The translations under genes and the position numbers were made by a program. This document shows positions 7,794 to 16,346 of a stretch of DNA of 64,000 bases, in pieces. The notes beneath the pieces were generated by a model. That model did not search any database. It saw nothing but the letters and a program-made list of their open reading frames with translations, and had not been told where the DNA came from. Every line of letters starts with the position of its first letter. The first letter of the stretch is position 1. This stretch comes from Nitrosospira briensis. GTDB taxonomy: Bacteria > Pseudomonadota > Gammaproteobacteria > Burkholderiales > Nitrosomonadaceae. The stretch is taken from the NCBI RefSeq assembly GCF_900115125.1, contig NZ_FOVJ01000001.1, positions 1,140,612 to 1,204,611 of the forward strand, in the 5' to 3' direction.

Positions 7794-9623
7794 CTACGCA
7801 TCTTCCGCCAGGAACCCCCCGCTCTGATGGTTCCACAGGCGCGAATAAAGACCATTGAGCGCAATGAGGCATTGATGCCCGCCCTCTTCCACGATACGGC
7901 CCTTATCGATGACGATCAAGCGGTCCATCGCCGCTATCGTCGACAAGCGGTGGGCTATAGCGATCACGGTCTTGCCTTCCATCAACCGGTATAAACTTGA
8001 CTGAATGGCCGACTCCACTTCCGAGTCTAGCGCACTGGTGGCCTCATCAAGCAGAAGAATCGGGGCGTCCTTCAGCATTACGCGGGCTATGGCAATCCGC
8101 TGGCGCTGGCCGCCAGAAAGCTTTATTCCGCGCTCGCCTACATGTGCATCGTAGCCTTTGCGTCCCATAGGGTCCGCCAGGCCCATTATAAAATCATGTG
8201 CTTCGGCTTTTTTTGCCGCCGCTATCATATCCATATCGGTTGCATCGGGACGGCCATAAAGGATGTTCTCCCTCACGGACCGGTGCATGAGCGAGGTATC
8301 CTGCGTGACCATACCAATATTGGCGCGCAAACTGTTCTGTGTAACATATCTGACATCCTGCTCGTCTATCAATATGCGACCCTTCTCAACATCATAAAAT
8401 CGGAGCAACAGGTTTACGAGCGTGGATTTTCCGGCGCCGGAACGTCCAACCAGTCCGATTTTTTCGCCGGCCCTGATATGCAGGGAAAGATGATCTATCA
8501 CCGGCGTATCTCCGCCGTAACAGAAGAGGACGTCCTCAAACCGGATATCGGCATTTTTTATCCGGAGAGGTTTTGCGTCAGGATAATCCGTTACCAGATG
8601 GGCGCGCGACAATGTGGTGATGCCATCCCGCACGGTGCCAACCTGTTCGAATAGCGAAGTCATCTCCCACATGACCCAATGCGACATGCCGTTGAGCCTT
8701 AGCGACATTGCCCCGACGGCAGCGACCGCCCCCACCCCTATTCGGCCTTCTGCCCATAGCAGTAAGGCGAGGCCGACAACGCTGATGATAAGTGCGGCGC
8801 TCATGACCTGGTTGGTGATTTCAAAGCTGGAGATCAATCGCATCTGGCTATGCACCGTTTTCAGAAATTCCTGCATGGCGGATCGTGCATAACCCGCTTC
8901 CCTGCCGGTATGAGAAAAAAGCTTTACGGTTGCGATATTGGTATAGGCGTCGCTGATGCGCCCGGTCATTAAAGCGCGTGCATCCGCCTGGGACTGGGAA
9001 ACCCGGCTCAGCCGTGGTACAAAAAACTGCAATGCAAAAATATAGAGAATGAACCATCCGATAAAAGGGATGGCCATCCAAGCATCAAAACTGCCCACCA
9101 CCGCGACCATTGTAAAAAAGTAAATCGTTACATAAACGAGGATGTCTCCCAGAATAAAGCAGACATCACGTAGCGCGAGGGCGGTTTGCATAACCTTGGC
9201 GGCCACCCTCCCCGCAAATTCATCCTGGTAGAAGCCCATGCTTTGGTTGAGCATCATACGATGGAAATTCCATCGGAGCCGCATGGGAAAGTTTCCGCCC
9301 AGCACCTGATGCTTTACGAGGTTCTGAAACCCCACCAGCAAGGGACTTGCTATGAGCAGCCCGGCAAATAGAAGAAGCCCGTTCCGTTCCTGATCCCATA
9401 AGAGAGAGGGCGGCACATCGTTCAGCCAATCAATTATTTTCCCCAGCATGGCAAACCATATCGCTTCAAATGCGCCTATCGCGGCGGTTAACAGCGTCAT
9501 CACAATGAGGTGCCGTTTTACGCCGGCTGTCGCTTCCCATATGAAAGCGAAAAAACCTTGTGGAGGGATCCTGTCCGTGGAATCCGGATAGGGGTAAACC
9601 AGTTTTTCGAAATAGCTGAACAT
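7794..9623 (-). CDS. MsbA/MDR-like ABC exporter (fused membrane and ATPase domains)
   Basis: A 609-residue half-transporter. Residues 35-340 hold the type I exporter membrane domain with about six hydrophobic segments. Residues 358-600 hold the ATPase: Walker A GRSGAGKS (393-400), Q-loop near 441, signature LSGGQ (502-506), Walker B ILLLDE (522-527) and an H-loop in IAHRLST. Such proteins work as homodimers or paired heterodimers and move lipids, drugs or peptides out of the cytoplasm; the substrate is unknown. ATG 9623 fits the domain start. Its first 16 codons and upstream DNA recur at 27217-27415. Confidence 0.88.
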   Translation of the reverse strand: MFSYFEKLVYPYPDSTDRIPPQGFFAFIWEATAGVKRHLIVMTLLTAAIGAFEAIWFAMLGKIIDWLNDVPPSLLWDQERNGLLLFAGLLIASPLLVGFQNLVKHQVLGGNFPMRLRWNFHRMMLNQSMGFYQDEFAGRVAAKVMQTALALRDVCFILGDILVYVTIYFFTMVAVVGSFDAWMAIPFIGWFILYIFALQFFVPRLSRVSQSQADARALMTGRISDAYTNIATVKLFSHTGREAGYARSAMQEFLKTVHSQMRLISSFEITNQVMSAALIISVVGLALLLWAEGRIGVGAVAAVGAMSLRLNGMSHWVMWEMTSLFEQVGTVRDGITTLSRAHLVTDYPDAKPLRIKNADIRFEDVLFCYGGDTPVIDHLSLHIRAGEKIGLVGRSGAGKSTLVNLLLRFYDVEKGRILIDEQDVRYVTQNSLRANIGMVTQDTSLMHRSVRENILYGRPDATDMDMIAAAKKAEAHDFIMGLADPMGRKGYDAHVGERGIKLSGGQRQRIAIARVMLKDAPILLLDEATSALDSEVESAIQSSLYRLMEGKTVIAIAHRLSTIAAMDRLIVIDKGRIVEEGGHQCLIALNGLYSRLWNHQSGGFLAEDA

Positions 9624-9775
9624 TTAAACCATCCAAAAGCGATACGGGCTGGACACTTTTAGCCATCAGCGCGTTTAATTTGATCTTTGACCGATGCATG
9701 GCTATATTAAAAACGGCCATGGCCAGCTATCCCAAAACGGGGAGCAAAATATACAATAGCATTTTCTCCGATTCG
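9576..9775. repeat. Direct repeat copy A: 5' end and upstream region of the ABC exporter gene
   Basis: This segment aligns with 27217-27415 in the same orientation. From 9577 to 9640 it matches 27218-27281 at 57 of 64 positions without gaps. Beyond that, similarity is patchy but recurs, as in CTATATTAAAAA and in AACAAAATATA/AGCAAAATATA followed by ATAGCA. The rest of the 9624-9950 intergenic stretch contains no convincing gene. Confidence 0.75.
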
Positions 9776-9950
9776 ATATCGACCCTGCAGTAGTCGTTCA
9801 AGCAATCAAATAACCATGTGATCAAACGACGTGCAGATGGGTCAGCGCATGATCGAAAGGAATTGTTGAATTTCCCCCCAAGGGCTTTTATCTTCCATGC
9901 CGGTGATCTTCTTCAGATAGCAAATTGATTTTCCACATTGGGAGTATTGG

Positions 9951-10799
9951 ATGAGCCGCTTACCCGCCCTGTTCATCGGGCATGGAAACCCGATGAATAC
10001 GCTTGCTTCGAACCGCTACACGAACGCATGGCGTCAGATTGGCAAGAATCTCCCCAGGCCACGCGCGCTGCTGGTCGTTTCGGCCCATTGGTACATCGGG
10101 GCCACGGCAGTTACTGCCATGGCGAGGCCGCGAACCATCCATGACTTCTATGGCTTTCCCCCCGAACTCTATGCCTTCCAGTACCCCGCCCCCGGCGCAC
10201 CGGACGTTGCCGCGGAAATCGCAGAGACGGTAAAGCCGACCTGGATAGGCCTGGACCAGGATCAATGGGGATTGGACCACGGAACATGGAGTGTGCTTGC
10301 GCATATGTACCCGCAAGCCGACGCCCCCGTAGTCCAACTCTCGGTAAACGCCCTGAAGCCGTTGAGCTATCATCTGGAACTCGGGGTCAGGCTCGCGCCA
10401 CTACGGGACCGTGGCATCCTCATTGTGGCGAGTGGGAACGTAGTGCACAATCTGCACCGGATAGACTGGGCCAACGTTGATGAAGGCTATGACTGGGCAC
10501 ACCGGTTCGATGATGCAGTTGCGCATCAAATGGCTCTCGATCCAGCAGGCATACTGGCGGTGGCCTCGCATGAAGACTATGACCTCGCGGTGCCAACACC
10601 GGATCACTTCATCCCCCTGCTGTACCTCGCAGGACTTGCGACTGCCGGGGAAGCGGCGCAAGCGCTGATCCGCGGACACTCCCTGGGCTCGATCTCCATG
10701 ACCGCCTTCGGGGTCGGCGCGCATCTTTCGTGTTATGACGGCGACATCGGTGCCACCCCTCTACCCGCCGGAGTACCTCCCGGCAATACCAACACTTGA
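9951..10799 (+). CDS. DODA-type extradiol aromatic ring-opening dioxygenase (YgiD-like)
   Basis: A 282-residue member of the LigB/DODA family. Conserved metal-binding histidines are visible in FIGHGNP (H11), VSAHWY (H46), LDHGTWS and the late PTPDHFIPLLY. Family members open catechol-type rings such as 4,5-DOPA by extradiol cleavage, or act on related substrates; many bacterial YgiD proteins have no known physiological substrate. The start is supported by GGGAG seven bases before ATG 9951. It stands at the left end of a region rich in aromatic-metabolism genes, so a role there is possible but unproven. Confidence 0.85.
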   Translation: MSRLPALFIGHGNPMNTLASNRYTNAWRQIGKNLPRPRALLVVSAHWYIGATAVTAMARPRTIHDFYGFPPELYAFQYPAPGAPDVAAEIAETVKPTWIGLDQDQWGLDHGTWSVLAHMYPQADAPVVQLSVNALKPLSYHLELGVRLAPLRDRGILIVASGNVVHNLHRIDWANVDEGYDWAHRFDDAVAHQMALDPAGILAVASHEDYDLAVPTPDHFIPLLYLAGLATAGEAAQALIRGHSLGSISMTAFGVGAHLSCYDGDIGATPLPAGVPPGNTNT

Positions 10800-11153
10800 A
10801 ATCAGCGCTCTGGGGCACATCACTTTAACGAGCAGCTGCCAGTTTGCCTTCATCGACCAAATCTACATATTAATTGAAGGTAACGGCGTAGCCAGGCGCC
10901 TCTATCCCAATTGCAGGCTGCCGATTTTCCTCGTGAACATCGGCGGCTATCCCGGCTACGGTGATTACAAGCTCGCCCGTCCCCGTCGAGAGGTTCTCGT
11001 CGATTGTCTTGAAAGCAATCCTTCCAGGCGCAACAAAGGAAAAATTAAGGAAACCGCCCAAATTCGATTACCGGATCCCTGTAGGACCAGAAAAGGGGGT
11101 AGAGCAACGTCAGGCAGAAAACTGGCGGGAACACCTGCAGGTATTCCCGGGTC
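10800..11153. other. Intergenic stretch, no supported gene
   Basis: This lies between the extradiol dioxygenase and the convergent methyltransferase. Short open frames exist on both strands, but none has a good start and ribosome site. One minus-strand frame (10870-11061) starts with TTG and could be a decayed remnant. Confidence 0.5.
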
Positions 11154-12191
11154 TCAAGGTTTGAGAGCAGTAACTATACTGTAGTAGCCAAAGGCCGGAC
11201 GCACCTCGATGTCACAAAATCCTGCATCGCCCAACATCGCGGACAGCTCCGTGGAGGAGTAGGACTTTCCCTCGGTCCACCCCATCATGAGCATGCTGAA
11301 GGCAGCCGCAGCGAAAGGGCCGGATTTGTCCTCGTTATAGAGCATTCCGTGGATAATGATACGTCCCTTGGACGGAAGAGCATTGAAACTCTTCGCGGTT
11401 AGAAAGCTGCACTTCTCAGGCGGCCAGTCATTATAAACCGTGGAATAAAAATGAAGATCCGCGGGTGGCATTTCGTCACGCCACATGTCTCCTTCATATG
11501 TCCTGATGCGATCCTGCATGCCATGCTGCGCAATGAAATCATTTGCAATCTCGCACACCAGGGGAAAATCGAAAACGATCGCTTGTAAATTACTCCATTT
11601 TGATACGGCCCCGATCGAGTGGGCGCCCGAGCTTCCACCAATGTCGAGCATGATACGGTGAGCGGAGAGATCGAGCACCTCCGGCCAGTGGAAAGCCGAT
11701 TTGATGCTCATACTGTACATGCTGCGCGTAAATCTTCGTACGAGTTCGGCTTGCACTTCTTCGGGACGGTAAACACCCGTCCCGCCATAAACCTGAGGCT
11801 CATCTGTGCGAACTGCCCTTTCCAGGCTTTTAAATGAATGTACCTGATCGTTTTCGATCATCAGATCCCACATATACCCAAAATAGCTGGGATTTTTCTT
11901 TAGCAGATAGTGTTCAGCGACTGCCGTCAGCGAGTAACGTCCCTCTTTTATCGACAGGAACCCCAGGGCTGTTGCTGCGCTTAGAATAGATTCGGCAGGG
12001 CGCGCCTTGATGTTCAGCCTCTCGCAGATGACAGATAGCGAAAGTTCGCCGTCTTCCAGCAGGGGAAAGACGCCGAGCTTATGCGCAAGAAGCAACGCCG
12101 GGTAGCCATAGATTCCGAGGACAACATCCCATAGTTTTCTATCGTCCGGTGCCTGCGATTGCTGTGCTTCTGTAGAAACTTCATTTGCCAT
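11154..12191 (-). CDS. Plant-type (COMT-like) SAM-dependent methyltransferase lacking the usual catalytic His
   Basis: 345 residues. The N-terminal 100 residues form a dimerisation winged helix (LWDVVLGIYGYPALLLAHKLG). The Rossmann methyltransferase fold follows, with the SAM motif LDIGGSSGA at 182-190. In O-methyltransferases of this class an H-D-W motif supplies the catalytic base; here the equivalent stretch reads VYNDWPPEK, with Asn254 in the His position. It may therefore use another base, act by proximity, or methylate a different atom. The start ATG 12191 has GAGG eight bases upstream. It is probably co-transcribed with the SRPBCC gene upstream and divergent from the aromatic-oxidation genes. 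Confidence 0.82.
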   Translation of the reverse strand: MANEVSTEAQQSQAPDDRKLWDVVLGIYGYPALLLAHKLGVFPLLEDGELSLSVICERLNIKARPAESILSAATALGFLSIKEGRYSLTAVAEHYLLKKNPSYFGYMWDLMIENDQVHSFKSLERAVRTDEPQVYGGTGVYRPEEVQAELVRRFTRSMYSMSIKSAFHWPEVLDLSAHRIMLDIGGSSGAHSIGAVSKWSNLQAIVFDFPLVCEIANDFIAQHGMQDRIRTYEGDMWRDEMPPADLHFYSTVYNDWPPEKCSFLTAKSFNALPSKGRIIIHGMLYNEDKSGPFAAAAFSMLMMGWTEGKSYSSTELSAMLGDAGFCDIEVRPAFGYYSIVTALKP

Positions 12192-12311
12192 AAATAAATC
12201 CTCGCGCCGATCTGGACGCTGAAACAATTAATCCACAAACTACAATGCCAAGCGTAAAAAGATCTTTTTTCCGGCCAAGTTGCATTCTCAAAAATTGCAG
12301 GCAGGTGTCGG

Positions 12312-12830
12312 TCAAGGTCGAGCGGCTGCGCCGGGTGTGCCGGGTGTGCCGCTTTCAACCAAACGTTTTATATTTTCCACCGTACGGGTGGCGCCCTCCT
12401 GAATCGCGCTTCGGACCAGCGGCTCAAAAGGCCGCATGAACGCCTTGAGCTCAAGTAGTTCAAAAGTAAAGCTCAATTCCGTTACACCTTCCCTGCCCTG
12501 GGGTTGTAGTTCGTAAAGGCAACGATAAGGTTCAACAACGCCCGCAAAGGCCAATCGCCTTGCAGGTTCATAAATCGTAATGCGAAATTTCGATTCCGAG
12601 CGTTGGCCATGATCCACGCGTACCTGCCTTGCTATGGTTCCCGACTTTACGGGCCCATCAGTGAGGCACTCAAGTTCCTGTACTTCAGGCGACCATCTGG
12701 GATAGTTATGAAATAAATCATCACCGATAAATTTGAAGATCTCGGCAGCGGATAGCCTGATCAGGATGCTCTTCTTGCCGACCACGGGATCAGCGGGGCC
12801 CAGATTGAACATGGAGCCTAGATTAAACAT
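12312..12830 (-). CDS. SRPBCC (START-like) protein
   Basis: 172 residues with the polyketide cyclase/SRPBCC fold pattern: an early strand KSILIRLSAAEIFKFIGD, a middle strand-rich part and a C-terminal helix (FEPLVRSAIQEGATRTVENIKRLVE). The family binds hydrophobic or aromatic ligands in a deep pocket; it includes cyclases, hydroxylase helpers and lipid binders. ATG 12830 has AGGAG eight bases upstream. The first 11 residues hold a duplicated MFNLG-MFNLG, produced by a near-repeat of 14 bases. It precedes the methyltransferase gene by about 120 bases on the same strand, suggesting a small two-gene unit. Confidence 0.72.
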   Translation of the reverse strand: MFNLGSMFNLGPADPVVGKKSILIRLSAAEIFKFIGDDLFHNYPRWSPEVQELECLTDGPVKSGTIARQVRVDHGQRSESKFRITIYEPARRLAFAGVVEPYRCLYELQPQGREGVTELSFTFELLELKAFMRPFEPLVRSAIQEGATRTVENIKRLVESGTPGTPGAAARP

Positions 12831-13224
12831 TTATATAACTCCTGCTCAGACTGAAAATCTGCACCGCAATACAAATTCCTCGCTACTGATAATTCTAAAC
12901 GATAGAATCTTCCTGAGAAGATGCCGGGTTGATTGCAGCCGCTGGAAGGCCGGTTGTTCCCTTGGTCGTCCCGCAAGCAATGGGGATTGTTTGTTTTCAA
13001 GTATTTCAGTTAAACAATCCGCTCAAGAGGCGAAAAGATGCTTTCTCAACCGGGCCCGTCAATTCCCATTTCTTTAAAAATAGCTCACGAACCATTCTTC
13101 ACTATGATCACTTATCATATTACTCACATTAGCTAGTAACCGCATCAACTAATGCTAATATTAATAAATGAAGTGGAAATCCCATCGAGTTTTATCATAC
13201 GTACCTTTCCAGAGGAGAGCAAAT
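12831..13224. other. Divergent intergenic region with a small hairpin
   Basis: This must carry the promoters of the minus-strand SRPBCC unit and of the plus-strand aromatic cluster. A perfect 6-bp hairpin, ATCTTC-CTGA-GAAGAT, lies at 12907-12922. The part nearest the cytochrome gene is A/T-rich (TTAGCTAG, GCTAATATTAATAAATG). No convincing gene or regulator site was identified. Confidence 0.5.
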
Positions 13225-13557
13225 ATGAGGAAAACCGCGCCAGGCGCCGGGGCGATTGGTTTTATGCTGGTAATAGTAATAGCTATTGCTGCAGCAACCA
13301 TGACAAAAGCCGCATTCGCGGCTCCTCCTGCTCCCAATGGAGGTTTCGTGTGGAAAGACGGGCCCGAGGTCTATACCAAGGTTTGTGGATACTGCCACGA
13401 GCAGGGCGTTGGACCTGTCATTCGTGGCCGCGCGCTTCCTCCCGTTTACATCCGCAACGTGGTTCGAAATGGAAGCCGGGCAATGCCTTCCTTTCGCATC
13501 GCCGAAATTGACGACGAGTCACTGACGAAACTGGCCGAATATATCTCGGCAAACTGA
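13225..13557 (+). CDS. pchC: Small c-type cytochrome, PchC-like subunit of a p-cresol-methylhydroxylase-type enzyme
   Basis: 110 residues. It has a Sec signal peptide (about 1-32, ending TKAAFAAP) and a single haem c site C54-G-Y-C57-H58. A likely axial Met87 lies in RAMPSF, in a typical class I cytochrome of about 78 mature residues. In flavocytochromes of the p-cresol methylhydroxylase family, PchC accepts electrons from the flavin of PchF. The start is chosen at ATG 13225, where AGGAG lies a few bases upstream; longer open sequence before it lacks signal-peptide character. A Tat-signal protein and PchF follow immediately, which supports the assignment. Confidence 0.82.
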   Translation: MRKTAPGAGAIGFMLVIVIAIAAATMTKAAFAAPPAPNGGFVWKDGPEVYTKVCGYCHEQGVGPVIRGRALPPVYIRNVVRNGSRAMPSFRIAEIDDESLTKLAEYISAN

Positions 13558-13595
13558 AAAAGCTGGCAAGGGGCCGGCAAACGGGAGAGTAGCTC

Positions 13596-14606
13596 ATGGA
13601 TGTGTATCGACGTAATCTCATGAAAGGCGCGTTGATGGGAAGCACGCTGCTGACGCTGGGCATACCACCGATAACAATGGCCGCCGCTTCGGCAGGCAAA
13701 CCGGGAAGATTGCGACTGTTGCTTGGAAGCGGGGCGGCTGACGCCGAATTCGCAGCCGGAGCCCGCACTGCCTTTGCCGGGAATGCTCGCCGGACCGCTA
13801 CAGGGCACGATGCCATAACCGGAACCGCACAGGATGGGCTGCAGGTAATCAAGCTTAAAGATGGCTTGCTGAACGAATACGAAGAAGTCGCCCACTTGCT
13901 CGCGACGTTCCGCGATACCCGATGGATCGCAGTGATGGATGATGGCAGCGCTGCCGTCTTCACCGAACTGGTGCGCAACGCGGGCGGCAGTTTGTTATCG
14001 TTGGGTTCTCATGCTTCTTCGGGCGACACCTGGGTACGCGGGATGGGAGCGCGCGTACCCACGCTCAGGCACGTTTGGGCTGCCGCATCGCCTTCGCACG
14101 CCGCGGGCAGCATCCTGGCCGCGCGGCTCGTCGAAAGCGAGCGCAGCTTTTCGATAGTGGAAAGTTTCTTTTCCACTCAGGGGACAGAAGAGAGGGGCAC
14201 AGTGAGGGAATCTCCTCCCGGGTTTCTTGCCTGGCGACTCGATGGTGCCGGACCCGGACCCCGGCACGACCCAGCCCATCTTTATTGCGCTGGCGTTTCG
14301 CCAGCGGATGGCTGCAAATTGCTGGGGTGGGATGCGGCCCCTGCATGGACCCCGGTCAACCAGGAACCAGGGCTCCAGACAGCAAGCCATGGAAAGCGAA
14401 GGAGCGCGCGCGCCAGCGATGAATCGTATGCCGGCGGGTGGATGGAAGCGGTAGGGTATGCAGTAGTTGCAGCCGCCCTTGGCGCGGATGCAGGTTATGA
14501 TTCCTGCTCTGCACGCGCCCACGTGTACCAGTCAGACGAAGTCAAGCTAGGAGCGCCCTCACCCTATAAGACAGGCGGGTTCACTTCATTCGTAGTAGAC
14601 ATTTAG
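13596..14606 (+). CDS. Tat-signal protein in the PchX position, unknown function
   Basis: 336 residues. The N-terminus YRRNLMKGALMGSTLLTLG has a twin-arginine motif followed by a hydrophobic stretch and AAASA, so export through Tat is likely. The body has no recognised cofactor motif; it is Ala/Gly-rich, with short recurrent phrases such as VAAASPSHAAGS and VVAAALGADAG. Known pch operons carry an uncharacterised gene, pchX, between pchC and pchF, and this gene occupies that place. It starts 38 bases after the cytochrome and ends 15 bases before pchF, so the three are almost certainly one operon. A role in assembly, export or flavinylation of the flavoprotein is an inference from position. Confidence 0.7.
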   Translation: MDVYRRNLMKGALMGSTLLTLGIPPITMAAASAGKPGRLRLLLGSGAADAEFAAGARTAFAGNARRTATGHDAITGTAQDGLQVIKLKDGLLNEYEEVAHLLATFRDTRWIAVMDDGSAAVFTELVRNAGGSLLSLGSHASSGDTWVRGMGARVPTLRHVWAAASPSHAAGSILAARLVESERSFSIVESFFSTQGTEERGTVRESPPGFLAWRLDGAGPGPRHDPAHLYCAGVSPADGCKLLGWDAAPAWTPVNQEPGLQTASHGKRRSARASDESYAGGWMEAVGYAVVAAALGADAGYDSCSARAHVYQSDEVKLGAPSPYKTGGFTSFVVDI

Positions 14607-14621
14607 CCAGGGGAACAAACA

Positions 14622-16169
14622 ATGGCCAGTAAATATATTGCACTGCCCCACGGCGTGTCCGAACAGACTTTCGATGCCGCCATCAGCGCCTTTCGCGGGG
14701 TCCTGGGCGAATCGAATGTACTCGTCAGCGCCGAGCAGCTCGCCCCCTACATCAAAACCATGATGCCCGTGCCGGACTCGGACCATGCTCCCTCTGCGGC
14801 TCTGATGGCCACAACAGTGGAACAGATCCAGAAGATCGTGGGTATCTGCAACAAATATAAAGTGCCTGTCTGGCCCATCTCGACGGGAAAAAACCTGGGC
14901 TACGGCTCCGCTGCACCAGCCGAACGCGGCCAGGTCGTGCTCGACCTCAAACGGATGAATCGTATTCTCGAAGTCGACAAAGAACTGGCTTATGCTTTGG
15001 TTGAACCGGGAGTCACCTATAAACAGCTCTACGACCACATTGCCGAACGCAAGCTGGGCTTATGGCTATCCATGCCGGCCCCGTCGGCGATTGCGGGGCC
15101 GGTTGGCAATACGCTGGACCGCGGCGTCGGCTATACACCTTATGGGGAACATTTCCTGTTTGCATGCGGCATGGAAGTGGTCTTGGCGAATGGCGAAGTG
15201 TTGCGCACCGGGATGGGTTCGATGCCGGGGTCCAATACCTGGCAAGTCTTCAAGTGGGGGTACGGACCCTACCTGGACGGTATTTTTACCCAGTCCAACT
15301 ATGGCATTGTCACCAAGTTTGGCTTCTGGCTCATGCCCGCTCCCCCGGTTTTCAAGCCTTTTGTCATACAATACCAGGATGAGGAAGATATCGTGGAGAT
15401 CGTGGAAACGATCCGGCCGTTGCGCATCAACGGCATCATTCCCAACGCGGTCGTCATCGCCCATGCCTTGTACGAAGCGCCGACGAAGGCTCGCCGCAGC
15501 GACTACGTGACCGGATCCGGATCGATTTCCGATGAGGCGGTACGTAAAATAACCAATGATCATAACCTGGGAATCTGGAACGTATACGCAGCCCTTTACG
15601 GCACTCAGGAACAGGTCGACGTGAACTGGAATATTGTGAGACAGGCGTTTGGCAAGTCCGGCAAGGCGAAGATATTGACCGAGAAGGAATCGGCAGGCGA
15701 TCCCGCCTTTGCCTACCGCGCCGCACTCATGCGGGGAGACATGACGCTCAAGGAATTTTCCTTGTACAACTGGCGTGGGGGTGGCGGATCAATGTGGTTT
15801 GCGCCGGTCTCTCAGGCGCGCGGCGGCGAGACGCTCAAACAGATGTCCCTGACCAAGGAGATTCTCGCCAGGCACGGGCTGGATTATTCCGGAGAATTCA
15901 TCGTCGGCATGCGCGACATGCATCATGTCGTCGATGTCCTGTACGACAAGACAAACCCGAAACAGGTAAAGGCGGCATACGAATGTTTCGATGAGCTGGT
16001 GAGCACCTTTTCTGCGCAGGGCTATGGAATCTATCGCGTAAATACGGCGTTTATGGACAAAGTGGCGGATACCTACGGCCCGGTACAGCGCAAAATCAAC
16101 AAGACCCTTAAAAAGGCGCTGGATCCGAATGGAATACTTGCTCCGGGTAAATCAGGCATCCGGCTTTAG
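14622..16169 (+). CDS. pchF: 4-cresol dehydrogenase (hydroxylating)-type flavoprotein, PchF/vanillyl-alcohol oxidase family
   Basis: 515 residues; Pseudomonas PchF has about 521. Residues 50-240 are the FAD-binding PCMH domain, with PISTGKNLGYGSA (85-97) and the pyrophosphate-binding stretch IAGPVGNTLDRGVGYTPYG. The C-terminal substrate domain contains SLYNWRGGGGSMWFAPVS; Tyr382 sits about where PchF has the tyrosine that binds FAD covalently. YR at 471-472 and the C-terminal APGKSGIRL resemble family active-site regions. Such enzymes oxidise para-alkylphenols through a quinone methide and pass electrons to the cytochrome subunit. No signal peptide is visible. The substrate could be p-cresol, a vanillyl or another 4-alkylphenol. 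Confidence 0.87.
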   Translation: MASKYIALPHGVSEQTFDAAISAFRGVLGESNVLVSAEQLAPYIKTMMPVPDSDHAPSAALMATTVEQIQKIVGICNKYKVPVWPISTGKNLGYGSAAPAERGQVVLDLKRMNRILEVDKELAYALVEPGVTYKQLYDHIAERKLGLWLSMPAPSAIAGPVGNTLDRGVGYTPYGEHFLFACGMEVVLANGEVLRTGMGSMPGSNTWQVFKWGYGPYLDGIFTQSNYGIVTKFGFWLMPAPPVFKPFVIQYQDEEDIVEIVETIRPLRINGIIPNAVVIAHALYEAPTKARRSDYVTGSGSISDEAVRKITNDHNLGIWNVYAALYGTQEQVDVNWNIVRQAFGKSGKAKILTEKESAGDPAFAYRAALMRGDMTLKEFSLYNWRGGGGSMWFAPVSQARGGETLKQMSLTKEILARHGLDYSGEFIVGMRDMHHVVDVLYDKTNPKQVKAAYECFDELVSTFSAQGYGIYRVNTAFMDKVADTYGPVQRKINKTLKKALDPNGILAPGKSGIRL

Positions 16170-16346
16170 CTGACTGCATGAGGGTTGGCGAATGAAGTTT
16201 GCCGAGCTTCCTTTATCCCGCTGATGCGACTCTCGCTTTCCGGCGATAGTGATCACCGGGGTAACGGAGAACTTCGTAGATGATGCACGTCATACCTGTC
16301 GCAAATCTTTTCCAGAAGTAATCGAATACGGATATCGGAGGCCAGG

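Noticed and set aside
10870..11061. 63-residue minus-strand frame after the dioxygenase
   Set aside because: TTG start, no ribosome site, no recognised domain; possibly a remnant only.
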